DNA of 64,000 nt from an uncultured Bacteroidales bacterium (lineage in GTDB: Bacteria > Bacteroidota > Bacteroidia > Bacteroidales > WCHB1-69): NCBI GenBank assembly GCA_946409645.1, contig CAMJXE010000006.1, positions 1-64,000 on the forward strand, in the 5' to 3' direction. This document shows positions 43,853 through 52,182 of this stretch, one piece after another. The position numbers were made by a program, and so were the translations under genes. The notes beneath the pieces are model-generated. The model had not been told where the DNA came from, did no database searches, and saw nothing but the letters and a program-made list of their open reading frames with translations. Each line of letters begins with the position of its first letter. Position 1 is the stretch's first letter.

Positions 43853-46800
43853 TTAAAAATCTGTACCGATAGAAAACATGAACATGCCTTTTTTGTTGTC
43901 GATTTTCATGTCTTCCACGCCCCATGCATAGTCGAAGCGAAGGAAATATCCGAAAATAGCAAAGCGCGCTCCGATACCGAAACCGCCAACCCATGGATCC
44001 ACCTGTCGTTTAACCTCCGCGTGAATCGGACCGCTGTCGATGAAACGTGTGTAAAGACAATTGTCTTCGGAATAAGGAGTGAATCCTGTCCAAGCAGTAC
44101 CCAAATCACCGAATAGATTTAGCTGCAAGGTGTTAAGCAGATTCCAACCGACTCTATGTCCGACAATTAGCTGAACGATGGGAATACGCAATTCCCCATT
44201 AAACAGCAGAAAAGAGGTGCCGTTGCGAATATTCTGCTGGAAGCCCCGCATATTGGTCGCAAGTGTCTGATAAGCGTAGTTTTTGGTTGGATCTACCATC
44301 ATGTCGCGGTTGAATTTAGCACCGATCCAGGAATCTACACCACCCAGAAAGTAAACCAGTCGTGCGGAACCTGCATTGGTGCTGCCAGCGCAACGAAGAG
44401 CCAACGTCATATTGCGGTAGAGTTTGATAGAGTGTCTCAAATCAAAACCGACGACAAGAAGGTTAAGAGTTTGTTCTTCAAGACGTTGCTCATATTCTGC
44501 AAAAAGTTTCAACTTGGTTCCACGCCACAGATTGGTATAAAGTTCTTTAGAGGAGTCGAAGATGTATTCCAGCTTCGCACCCGCCCAAAAATGCCGTTCA
44601 TCGGGCATCTGCAATGTTTGGTCGTTGAGAGCCGTTACCACATTCGTTTCGTAACGCCCTTTTAACGATAATCTCATGCTGTTGGTTTTGTTGAACGGGA
44701 ATTTCAACGTATAGAAAATGTTATTCGAGCTCTGTCGATAAACATATCCGCTCACTTGCGAGGTGATGGACTGACGGTGGAGCGTGATTTGCCTATCTAA
44801 ACGGTGAGCAAGGTTTTCATAGCTGAACAAAAACTCATAACTATTTAAATTCCAGCCGATTCTGAATCCTCCAGTGATACGATAATCTTCAAACAAATCA
44901 TTGATACCCAACATAAACAAAGCGTTAAAACCCGTGTTGAGATAGATAGGATTTGTGCCGCCCTCAAACTGCTGGTATGAAGTGTTCAGAAAACTGAAGT
45001 CAGCTTGCGTAATCAATTGATCAATAGAATATTGCACTCGATAGGGAAGCCCTACAGGGATAGAAAAAGCATTTTTGGATTTGGCGGAAGTATAGGTGGT
45101 GTCGTTGTCGATATCATCCGTGACAGGCGTTTCGTTTTTTTGGGTGTTTGACAATATAAAACCATGGTCCTGTTTATTCTTTACGGTTTCAACACTGTCC
45201 TTCACTGTTTGTTTTTCAGATTGTAAGATAATATCTGCATTTGTTTGTTTATGGAAGGATGAGATTTCAATTTCGGGATGGTACAAGTTATGGAATTCTG
45301 TGAACCAAATATGTTTGTACTTCTTCATTAAAGAGATGTCGGCAATAGTATTGGTAACTTGGTTATATGCCTGTTCTTCAATATTATAGGCTCTATCTGT
45401 CAAAGGGTTGGTGGTGGCGTAATACATATAGTGCACTGCCGTGTCGATACGACTGATGGAGCTGTCGAAAACGGCTTCGTAACGGTTCACCACGCCGCTT
45501 TCGTCGCTCAGGTAAAGCAACCGTTGTTCGCCTGCGGGCTGCAAGCCACTCTCATTGGCAAAAGGAGTATCGGTAATCCGCAATAGCGACGAATCTTTAG
45601 CCTTGAGATGGTATAGGAAAAGGTTGTATTTTCGGTCGCGAGAAGCATCTAAGAAATTGTCTTTCAGCAGTATAGAATCTACAGGACGATTCGAAGCGAA
45701 TGCGATTTGCTGTGGATTCATGAAGACAGGGTTGTAGTCGTCATAAAAGTCGTTGGTGATGTTCTGGAATGTTTTGGCCGCAAAACTGTATAGATAGATA
45801 TCGGATTGACCATTTTTGAAGCCGGAAAACAGCATCCGTTGCCCGTCGGGGGAATAGCACCACGAGGTGACTTTCTCCACATCAACGAGGAATTTTTTGC
45901 CCCAACGTCGTTTCTCTAAATCGTAAGGCTGATACAGGCAATCGCCTTTGTATTCGTAAGTTAGCCCTAAAATTTCTCCAGAAGGATGCCAAGCGATGAG
46001 AGGGAAACTCAGGTCTGGGTTGTCTTCCGTTTTGTGGTATTTTTTATAGATACATCTCGGGGATTTCCATTTTTCAGTTTTCATCCATACGCGCACTTGC
46101 CCAGATTCGTTAGTGACGTAGGCGTATTTGTCGCCTTCAGGAGAGAAACAAAATCGGGCATAATCGCGTTTGGGGTTGGGCTTTTTAAGGATTTCTTCGC
46201 CGGCAGGCATCTGCTTCGACATGTCCGGGTGGAACATGACTATATAATATTTATACCAATTTTCAACCAATGTTTTGAAAGGAACCATCGTGGCGCGGGA
46301 CAATCCGTTTTGTATGTTCCTGCCTGAGCGTGTGAAATAGAGCACTTTTTGGATAATTTCCTCGCCGTAAAGATCCACAAGGTATTTCCAGAAAGAGTGT
46401 CCAGCGTAGGTGGCCTCCACGGGTGACAGATCTTCCAAACAATTGTAACTATTTGTAATAATGCCGTTTTTGACGTGAGATTCCACCTCGACATTCCAGT
46501 GTTCGCCAAAATAAGAGGATAATCCACTGTAAAACCAACTCGGAACATTCATCAGGTAGTCGTAGGAGATGTTGGCACCGACTGTTGCGCCCTGCACCAT
46601 CCAGTGGGCATAGACGTTCATGATGCCGCCACGGATCATGCGGTCAAGATGCGCACGGTTTCCGTCGAAATAGATGTAGATTTTCGTGCCATAGATGTTC
46701 GTCACGCCGCCTTGGTTGTAGAAATCTTCGTAATCGTAGGCGAAATTGGATTCGCGGAAATCGGATTGGGTGTTATAGACGATGATTTGCAACTTTTTCT

Positions 46801-47095
46801 TGGAGGTGTAGTTCAGCAATTGTTCGATTTCCGACACGATTTCCGGAGTGCGGTAAAAGACATACTGTGCCAAAGCACGGCCGGTAGGGTAGTAATAGAC
46901 ATCGTACTGTTCCGCCCGCAAGTATTGCCAGTTAAAGTTCTGATGCTGAACGCGGTTCTTTCCGAACGTGAGCTGAGAGCCGTTGTAGAATTGCGCGTGC
47001 GCCGAAGGCAAGAACAGACACAGGAACACCCACGCCGCCGCCGTTTTCAGCAGCAACGATGCCAAAAGGTTTCTATGTCTCGTCCCTTGTATCAT
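43853..47095 (-). CDS. large exported protein: peptidase-MA-like domain, TolB-like propeller, surface-antigen barrel
   Basis: After a signal peptide (ending PSAHAQ) three regions can be seen. Residues of about 35-290 resemble gluzincin peptidase-MA domains, but no HExxH is visible (MNVYAHWMVQ lies at the expected place), so it is probably inactive. Residues of about 300-600 contain beta-propeller repeats of the TolB/WD40 type (ARFCFSPEGDKYAYVT, SWCYSPDGQRMLFSG). The last 370 residues form an outer-membrane barrel of the Omp85/surface-antigen kind (GVDSWIGAKF, WVGGFGIGARF, ending IGTDF). The role is unknown. The frame begins at 47125, but those ten residues are translated palindromic repeat; ATG 47095 gives 1080 aa. 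It lies downstream of the phosphohexomutase. Confidence 0.78.
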   Translation of the reverse strand: MIQGTRHRNLLASLLLKTAAAWVFLCLFLPSAHAQFYNGSQLTFGKNRVQHQNFNWQYLRAEQYDVYYYPTGRALAQYVFYRTPEIVSEIEQLLNYTSKKKLQIIVYNTQSDFRESNFAYDYEDFYNQGGVTNIYGTKIYIYFDGNRAHLDRMIRGGIMNVYAHWMVQGATVGANISYDYLMNVPSWFYSGLSSYFGEHWNVEVESHVKNGIITNSYNCLEDLSPVEATYAGHSFWKYLVDLYGEEIIQKVLYFTRSGRNIQNGLSRATMVPFKTLVENWYKYYIVMFHPDMSKQMPAGEEILKKPNPKRDYARFCFSPEGDKYAYVTNESGQVRVWMKTEKWKSPRCIYKKYHKTEDNPDLSFPLIAWHPSGEILGLTYEYKGDCLYQPYDLEKRRWGKKFLVDVEKVTSWCYSPDGQRMLFSGFKNGQSDIYLYSFAAKTFQNITNDFYDDYNPVFMNPQQIAFASNRPVDSILLKDNFLDASRDRKYNLFLYHLKAKDSSLLRITDTPFANESGLQPAGEQRLLYLSDESGVVNRYEAVFDSSISRIDTAVHYMYYATTNPLTDRAYNIEEQAYNQVTNTIADISLMKKYKHIWFTEFHNLYHPEIEISSFHKQTNADIILQSEKQTVKDSVETVKNKQDHGFILSNTQKNETPVTDDIDNDTTYTSAKSKNAFSIPVGLPYRVQYSIDQLITQADFSFLNTSYQQFEGGTNPIYLNTGFNALFMLGINDLFEDYRITGGFRIGWNLNSYEFLFSYENLAHRLDRQITLHRQSITSQVSGYVYRQSSNNIFYTLKFPFNKTNSMRLSLKGRYETNVVTALNDQTLQMPDERHFWAGAKLEYIFDSSKELYTNLWRGTKLKLFAEYEQRLEEQTLNLLVVGFDLRHSIKLYRNMTLALRCAGSTNAGSARLVYFLGGVDSWIGAKFNRDMMVDPTKNYAYQTLATNMRGFQQNIRNGTSFLLFNGELRIPIVQLIVGHRVGWNLLNTLQLNLFGDLGTAWTGFTPYSEDNCLYTRFIDSGPIHAEVKRQVDPWVGGFGIGARFAIFGYFLRFDYAWGVEDMKIDNKKGMFMFSIGTDF

Positions 47096-47110
47096 TTTCT
47101 TTTTCGGTCT

Positions 47111-47138
47111 GTAGAGACGTGCCATGGCGCGTCTCTAC
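47111..47138. repeat. GTAGAGAC palindrome after the phosphohexomutase
   Basis: Arms GTAGAGACG and CGTCTCTAC around GTGCCATGGC-type centre, 18 nt past the phosphohexomutase stop. Its central ATG creates a spurious upstream start for the gene at 43853-47095. Confidence 0.9.
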
Positions 47139-47155
47139 AATGTCATGTACATTGT

Positions 47156-48502
47156 TTATATTATATATGGTTCCAAAATTTGTTCGATGAAAGCCCTTTT
47201 CTCCTTCAACAGATCTTCCGTGCGAGCCTCCATGATGAGACGCAGGTAGGGTTCGGTATTCGAAGGGCGGATGTTGAACCACCAGTCGGCGAATTCCACG
47301 CGGTAGCCGTCGAAGTCGAGCACTGTTTCTGGCGTTTCCTGCGCGATGCAGGCCGCCTTAACCGCCTCCATGGCTGCTTTCTTCTCCTCGATGGTGAAGT
47401 TGATTTCACCGGAATTGGCATACCGTTTGATGCGTGCAATCAGTTGGGACACAGACACTCCGCGCTCTTTCATTTGGGAAAAGACACGCAGAGCCACCTG
47501 TGCGGCAATCATAGCGGAATCGGAGTAGAAAAAGTCGCGGAAGTAGTAGTGTCCGGCATATTCTCCACCGAAAGCGCCGTCGATTTCCCGCAGCTTCATG
47601 GCGGCATAGGCACGACCCACACGCCAGATGTACATCTCGCGACCCATCTTCCCTAAATATTCCGCCACCGATTTGGAAGTCCTGATATCTTGAATGACAA
47701 GTCCTTGAATATCTTTTTCCTCAATAAAGTAGTGACCTAACACGGCAATGATCAAATCCGGGGAAATAAAGTCGCCGTGCTCATCGACAAACATCACCCG
47801 GTCAGCGTCGCCATCGAAAATCACACCGACGTCGGCATGGGTTTCACGCACTTTTTGCTGAAGTTCTACGATGTTTTCTGCCTCTAAAGGGTTCGCTTCG
47901 TGGTTGGGGAACGTACCATCCAGTGTATCAAAGAGATAGCAAGGTTTGTCCCCGAAAATTTCCTTCACCAGAATGGAGGCCATTCCATTGGAGCAGTCCA
48001 TCACAATATTCAGATTATCAGGCGAATAGTGGTACTGCGACTGGAATTGGAGATACTCTTCGCGCACCGGATAGTCGATGACTTTCCCTTTAGGTGCGGT
48101 AATGACCACCTCTTCGTGCAGCACTTTCTGTTCCAATTCGCCCAGTCCTGTGTCGAAACCTACGGGCAGCGCATCCGTTCGGGAAACCTTTAATCCGTTG
48201 TATTCCTTGGGATTATGCGATGCCGTAATCATCACTGAAGCGTCGAAATGGTGCTTGGCGGTGAAGTAATAGACCATAGGTGTGGTGGTCAGCCCCATGT
48301 CATAGACATCGGCGCCGGCATCGGTAATGCCCCGCGACAAAGCCTCGAATATCTCTTCTGAAGTCACCCGCATATCCCTACCAATCAACACTTTATCAGC
48401 ATTCAGCAGTGATGGAAGAAAGAAACCGAACTTGTAGATCGTCTCCAAATCGAAATCCTTGCCATAGATTCCGCGAAAATCGTATGCTTTAAATGCGCCC
48501 AT
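47156..48502 (-). CDS. phosphomannomutase/phosphoglucomutase
   Basis: An alpha-D-phosphohexomutase. The phosphoserine loop is ITASHNPKEYNGLKV, the Mg-binding loop is DGDADRVM and the sugar-binding loop is GGEYAGHYYF. The C-terminal domain has RPSNTEPYLRL for phosphate contact. It interconverts 6- and 1-phosphates of mannose or glucose for surface-sugar synthesis. The frame is open from a TTG at 48523 that overlaps the promoter box, so the ATG at 48502 is the start (448 aa). Confidence 0.93.
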   Translation of the reverse strand: MGAFKAYDFRGIYGKDFDLETIYKFGFFLPSLLNADKVLIGRDMRVTSEEIFEALSRGITDAGADVYDMGLTTTPMVYYFTAKHHFDASVMITASHNPKEYNGLKVSRTDALPVGFDTGLGELEQKVLHEEVVITAPKGKVIDYPVREEYLQFQSQYHYSPDNLNIVMDCSNGMASILVKEIFGDKPCYLFDTLDGTFPNHEANPLEAENIVELQQKVRETHADVGVIFDGDADRVMFVDEHGDFISPDLIIAVLGHYFIEEKDIQGLVIQDIRTSKSVAEYLGKMGREMYIWRVGRAYAAMKLREIDGAFGGEYAGHYYFRDFFYSDSAMIAAQVALRVFSQMKERGVSVSQLIARIKRYANSGEINFTIEEKKAAMEAVKAACIAQETPETVLDFDGYRVEFADWWFNIRPSNTEPYLRLIMEARTEDLLKEKRAFIEQILEPYII

Positions 48503-48520
48503 AGTTTTCCAAATTGGGTG

Positions 48521-48528
48521 CAAAAATA
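48521..48528 (-). promoter_or_regulatory. phosphohexomutase promoter -7 box TATTTTTG
   Basis: A minus-strand TAnnTTTG match 18 nt upstream of the ATG at 48502. It decides against the upstream TTG start. Confidence 0.7.
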
Positions 48529-48558
48529 CGAATTACTTTGATATATCGGTTGCCGTGA

Positions 48559-49650
48559 TTATTTCCCGCTTTTCCTGCGATTGCATTCCTTGCAAAGCAT
48601 TTGGCAATTTTCTGCGATGGTGCGGCCGCCCGCGTGCCACGGAGTGATGTGGTCGGCCTCCATTTGTGAGATGTCGAAGTGCTGACCGCAGTCGGCGCAA
48701 AAACCGCCTTGCCGCTCGTAAGCCGACAATTTCTGCGCTTCGGTGAAAGCTCGAATAGACAAATATTTCTCTTTATGGGTGAGGAGATAAGGATAGATGC
48801 CCGTCTTTTTGGTCACATCATCGTCCAAAATGAGCCGCTTCACCTCGTTATCAATTTGTTGGGAATCAAATACTTTATCTTTGAACTGTTTGTAGAGCCA
48901 ACCCCAATCCACTCCTTTCATGATTTTCTTGCGTTCTTTGTTGGGAAGAAAAGAGGTCTCCACCCATGTGATGACTGCTTGGAAGAACTGCCACAACGGA
49001 GCCGCGCTTGCATCATGCTGATGATTAGACATATACACTTCGATATTGCCATCCGAAATCCAAGAGATAGCCGTCTCCAAATAGTCTTGACGGATGGCAG
49101 AACCCGTGAGGTAATCACTCCCGATTTTGGCTGCGGGTGCTCCGTTTTTGCTGAAATAGCGTTTCGCGTCACCCACCCAAGAACCTGCATACACCGCGTT
49201 TCGAAGTTCTTGATTCGTCAGTTCCTCACCTGCTATATTGATGGTTTTGAACCACTTGAGTTTCTCGCTGTCGGTGCCGCTACATATATAGACCTGCAGC
49301 TCGTAGCTGAGGATTTGCTCCTGCTCGTCGGGTTGTAGGTTGTGGAAATAGCGGAAATCGAATGCGAAGTCGCCGTTCACATACTGACAGATAGAGATGG
49401 TGCGTTGCTGACCGTCGATGATTTCAAAGGTACTGTCTTCTCGCACCGCCCAATACATTACATTCAGCGGAAAACCTTGCGTGAGGGTGTCGATGACGGC
49501 ATCGCGCTGTTTCTCCTTATAGACGAATTCGCGCTGGTAGGGAGGTCGCACATCCAGTTGGCCGCCGTAGGCCCGCACGCCTTTTTCGTTGTTGTCCTCG
49601 TAGCCCGCTGTCAGCTCGCGGACGGTGATTTTGTGTAATTCGATTTGCAT
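48559..49650 (-). CDS. DUF262-HNH nuclease (GmrSD/SspE-related)
   Basis: The N-terminal two-thirds is a DUF262 domain: PPYQREFVY at 36-44 and the hallmark DGQQR at 79-83, an NTPase/ParB-like motif found in GmrS, BrxU and SspE. The C-terminus is a zinc-stabilised HNH nuclease: C318xxC321, ADHITPWH with H334, and C353xxC356. The usual DUF1524 nuclease half is therefore replaced by a classic HNH. The length is 363 aa. It starts 3 nt after the stop of the EcoRI-type methyltransferase, so the two form one operon. By family and context it is likely the nuclease of a modification-dependent or restriction-type defence system; this pairing is inference. Confidence 0.85.
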   Translation of the reverse strand: MQIELHKITVRELTAGYEDNNEKGVRAYGGQLDVRPPYQREFVYKEKQRDAVIDTLTQGFPLNVMYWAVREDSTFEIIDGQQRTISICQYVNGDFAFDFRYFHNLQPDEQEQILSYELQVYICSGTDSEKLKWFKTINIAGEELTNQELRNAVYAGSWVGDAKRYFSKNGAPAAKIGSDYLTGSAIRQDYLETAISWISDGNIEVYMSNHQHDASAAPLWQFFQAVITWVETSFLPNKERKKIMKGVDWGWLYKQFKDKVFDSQQIDNEVKRLILDDDVTKKTGIYPYLLTHKEKYLSIRAFTEAQKLSAYERQGGFCADCGQHFDISQMEADHITPWHAGGRTIAENCQMLCKECNRRKSGK

Positions 49651-49653
49651 GAT

Positions 49654-50757
49654 TTATCGGTTTTGGTTGTATGATTCGGGGTCTTCCGCAGCTAATGGCA
49701 GGGTTGTTTCAGGTTGGTTGTATGATGTTGGTTGCTTTGACCCAACATCATCCATTCGTTTGCGCCGGCGGATGAGGATGCGGGAATAAACCCGTTTGTT
49801 GTTTAATACCGCGCAACCTCCCCTATCCTCAATATGTGGATAATAAGGAACTATTCCATAAAATTTATTTAACTTGCTATTTCCAGCACATATTCCTAAT
49901 ATTTCAAATTGATCGGGATTATATTTATCCATAAAAGTAATAGGTACGCCCATAAAATCGTTATAATCCATAGGTATATTAGCTGTTTTATCTACATTGA
50001 TAGCATCATAGTTGTCATATTTTGGATATTCTTCTTCATTATACATTTTATAGAGAATCAAATCTTCATGTCGTTTAGGTATTTCCAAATTGGTAAACCA
50101 GTTTACACCTGAAACACGAATCATTCCCTTTCGATGATCGCCTGCGGTGGCAGTATCTTCATATTTACTGAAAAAATGTGCTGCTCCACCCTTAAACCCA
50201 TATCCTAACCATACTTTATTGTCTCGGATGAGAGGAAAAAAATCTTTGTTAGTGATTGCATTTTGATTACCAATTATCACAAATTTCTTCTCATATTTCA
50301 TCAACTGTGCCACGTATTCTCGAAACAGCGAAAATGGAGGGTTGGTCACCACTATGTCGGATTGTTTCAACAGCTCAAGACACTCAGCAGATCGGAAGTC
50401 GCCATCTCCTTTAAAATAATGTATACCTATTTCCTCAGGATCAGGTACGCGATTTCCGTTACGATCACCGTAATACTCTAACCAAATAGCTTTTTCACTA
50501 TCATTTTGACTAAATAGGTCTCTGTTTTGACTTTTGTAGCATGTGGTAATCAGTTTTTTCAAACCTAACTGTTCAAAATTGTAACTAAAATAGTGGAAAA
50601 AATTGCTCACACGTGGGTCATCACAGTTACAAAGCACTGTCTTGCCCTTGAAATGAACTTTGTAGTGCCTCAATTCATTCTCTATATCCACGAGTTGAGT
50701 ATAAAATTCATCTTTTTTATTTTTATTTGCTGCATGAAGATTAATATTTCCTGCCAT
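49654..50757 (-). CDS. EcoRI-family adenine-specific DNA methyltransferase
   Basis: The protein matches the EcoRI methylase family: DEFYTQLVDIENELRHY near 16-32, NCDDPRVSNFFHYF at 44-57 and the N6-adenine motif IV NPPF at 139-142. The Asn-Pro-Pro-Phe motif marks an m6A enzyme. Homologues start MAGN, so the ATG at 50757 is preferred (367 aa). A longer frame from 50841 would run through an inverted repeat. The last 30 residues are polar and probably disordered. It is upstream of and 3 nt from the DUF262-HNH nuclease. No EcoRI-like endonuclease is present. Confidence 0.9.
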   Translation of the reverse strand: MAGNINLHAANKNKKDEFYTQLVDIENELRHYKVHFKGKTVLCNCDDPRVSNFFHYFSYNFEQLGLKKLITTCYKSQNRDLFSQNDSEKAIWLEYYGDRNGNRVPDPEEIGIHYFKGDGDFRSAECLELLKQSDIVVTNPPFSLFREYVAQLMKYEKKFVIIGNQNAITNKDFFPLIRDNKVWLGYGFKGGAAHFFSKYEDTATAGDHRKGMIRVSGVNWFTNLEIPKRHEDLILYKMYNEEEYPKYDNYDAINVDKTANIPMDYNDFMGVPITFMDKYNPDQFEILGICAGNSKLNKFYGIVPYYPHIEDRGGCAVLNNKRVYSRILIRRRKRMDDVGSKQPTSYNQPETTLPLAAEDPESYNQNR

Positions 50758-50761
50758 ATTT

Positions 50762-50791
50762 GATTGATAGATTATCCATAAGCTATCAATC
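50762..50791. repeat. 9-bp inverted repeat at the methyltransferase start
   Basis: GATTGATAG (50762-50770) and CTATCAATC (50783-50791) pair perfectly around 12 nt. The stem begins 4 nt upstream of the methyltransferase ATG at 50757, a position suited to an operator or a hairpin that hides the start. Confidence 0.8.
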
Positions 50792-50830
50792 GTGAATATC
50801 GAATATAAAGAAAGGCGTGAACCATTTCTT

Positions 50831-51000
50831 TTCGCGTTCACGGGAGTCCGCTAAGAACCCGTATGCTACACTAAATGAATCCACGCCTGAGGCGCGAACA
50901 TCAACTAAGTGTAGCATTTGGAAACTATCACAGACCTACCGTGAACACCTATTATCGACTTTAAGAAAATCGTTTAGCGGACTTTTTTCTTGAACGCGAA
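50831..51000. repeat. 170-bp nested inverted-repeat element
   Basis: Outer arms are TTCGCGTTCA (50831-50840) with TGAACGCGAA (50991-51000), then AGTCCGCTAA (50845-50854) with TTAGCGGACT (50974-50983). Inside them ATGCTACACT (50863-50872) pairs with AGTGTAGCAT (50908-50917), and at the centre CGCC-TGA-GGCG (50884-50894). GTTCACGG (50836-50843) can also pair with CCGTGAAC (50939-50946). All stems are perfect. No gene is encoded. It may be a MITE, a structured RNA or a recombination site; it lies between the toxin pair and the methyltransferase. Confidence 0.85.
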
Positions 51001-51008
51001 ATAATAGC

Positions 51009-51044
51009 TAATGCTTTGGTTTATAATATGTTAATTACTTTTCT
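51009..51044. repeat. 36-bp direct repeat, left copy
   Basis: It matches the copy at 51873-51908 at 32 of 36 positions, including an identical 18-bp core TGGTTTATAATATGTTAA. It lies 51 nt past the toxin stop codon and 8 nt from the nested inverted repeat. Confidence 0.88.
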
Positions 51045-51095
51045 TTCTCTTTTTTTGTAACTATTTTTTGATTTATATTTCTGATACTCAGTTGT

Positions 51096-51689
51096 TTATT
51101 CACAAATATTCGTTGCCCATTCAGGCATTTGCTCTACATAATGTTTGATAATTTCACCATCAGCAAAACGAACAAGCAGTTTTGCTTCAGAATTATCAAT
51201 GGAATTGTCGTACAAATATGCTCTATTTACCTTTCGTACAAGATATTTGCAGCGAGACAATGATTTCTGATAGCGAGATACAATTTTTGTAATAGGAACA
51301 TCATGGCCTCCTTTCATCACCCTATTGGCTATTCGAGCGGCATTAATGGTTGGAGAACTTGTACAAACAAAGAAAAGTCTGACAAAAAAACCAGCAGCAA
51401 TAGCCCTTTCTATATAATCAACTTTATCATTAGCTGACAACACTGTCTCAAATATCAGACTTTTTTGATCCGAGAGGCACTTTTCTCGCCAATCTTCACA
51501 ATATTTTACCGCTTTCATAATGGCCTCTTTGGAGTTCCAGTCGCCAAAACGTTCTTGTGCTACGTTATCCGGATTGATATATACAGAATTTTCCAACCAC
51601 TGATGATGCAATATCTTGCTTGTCACAGAGGTTTTGCCCGAACCGTTAGGTCCGGCTACCACAATCAGAACAGGTTTCCTATCTCCCAT
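51096..51689 (-). CDS. zeta-toxin-like P-loop kinase
   Basis: The Walker A loop GPNGSGKTS lies at 13-21, followed by YINPDNVAQE and LIFETVLS, the pattern of zeta/PezT-like toxins and related small kinases; the C-terminus has GGHDVPITKIVSRYQKS. Zeta toxins phosphorylate UDP-activated sugars and block wall synthesis. In distant members the substrate is unproven. The frame opens at 51734, but the ATG at 51689 sits 11 bp inside the upstream gene (AATGGGAGATAG overlap) and gives the family's N-terminus (198 aa). It is translated in coupling with the 62-aa partner. Confidence 0.82.
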   Translation of the reverse strand: MGDRKPVLIVVAGPNGSGKTSVTSKILHHQWLENSVYINPDNVAQERFGDWNSKEAIMKAVKYCEDWREKCLSDQKSLIFETVLSANDKVDYIERAIAAGFFVRLFFVCTSSPTINAARIANRVMKGGHDVPITKIVSRYQKSLSRCKYLVRKVNRAYLYDNSIDNSEAKLLVRFADGEIIKHYVEQMPEWATNICE

Positions 51690-51867
51690 TAGCACAACCG
51701 TACTCTTGTTGATACATTTCTCTGATTTCGGCAAAATACCGCTTATGGGCTTCTTCGTTCGAGATACGCGCCTCCTCTGCCACCTCGTGCATGATGTAGG
51801 CCAACATCTCGTCGGTAGGTTCCTCCATATCGGTCAATCGATATTGGTTTATTTCTCGCTCAGACAT
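51679..51867 (-). CDS. 62-aa partner of the zeta-like kinase, putative antitoxin
   Basis: A small acidic, probably all-helical protein (MSEREINQYRLTDMEEPTDEML...) directly upstream of and overlapping the kinase gene by 11 bp. The position and size fit an antitoxin or regulatory partner. No epsilon-antitoxin similarity can be claimed by eye. The start ATG lies 5 nt from the right 36-bp direct repeat, which may serve as its operator. Confidence 0.7.
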   Translation of the reverse strand: MSEREINQYRLTDMEEPTDEMLAYIMHEVAEEARISNEEAHKRYFAEIREMYQQEYGCANGR

Positions 51868-51872
51868 GTTTA

Positions 51873-51908
51873 TAATGCTCTGGTTTATAATATGTTAAAT
51901 ACTTCTGT
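51873..51908. repeat. 36-bp direct repeat, right copy
   Basis: The second copy of the repeat flanks the toxin-partner module on its 5' side, 5 nt upstream of the 62-aa gene's ATG. The nonamer GTTTATAAT occurs twice here (51868-51876 and 51883-51891), 15 bp apart, like paired operator half-sites. Confidence 0.88.
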
Positions 51909-51950
51909 CCAAAACAATCTCGGACTTAACAACTCTTTCAGATTCAGCGG

Positions 51951-51958
51951 CAAAGATA
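51951..51958 (-). promoter_or_regulatory. promoter -7 box TATCTTTG of the toxin module
   Basis: A minus-strand TAnnTTTG match 83 nt upstream of the 62-aa gene. A transcript from here would run through the right direct repeat before the start codon. The rest of the 361-bp gap to 52228 holds AT-rich DNA and the promoter of the ABC operon. Confidence 0.62.
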
Positions 51959-52182
51959 CGGAATATTCACGATATGCGATTTAAATATGAAAAATGTAAA
52001 AAGCTTTTGACCTATTGGCTCTAATCTTTTAACCTCCAAATCACAATTTTGCGCCCCAACTTCCCATTTTCTGCGAAAAAAACGCCATCTTTTGTGACAA
52101 AAAAAATCGATGGAAGTATAACACGCTGATTATCAGCAAGAAAAAATTTTTCAAAAAGTGTACAATATATCGCAAAGTGTAT

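Noticed and set aside
50758-50841. N-terminal extension of the methyltransferase to 50841
   Set aside because: It would translate the inverted repeats, while the family's usual N-terminus begins at the ATG at 50757.
50831-51000. Integron attC site
   Set aside because: The nested stems lack the GTTRRRY/RYYYAAC core sites and no integrase is present.
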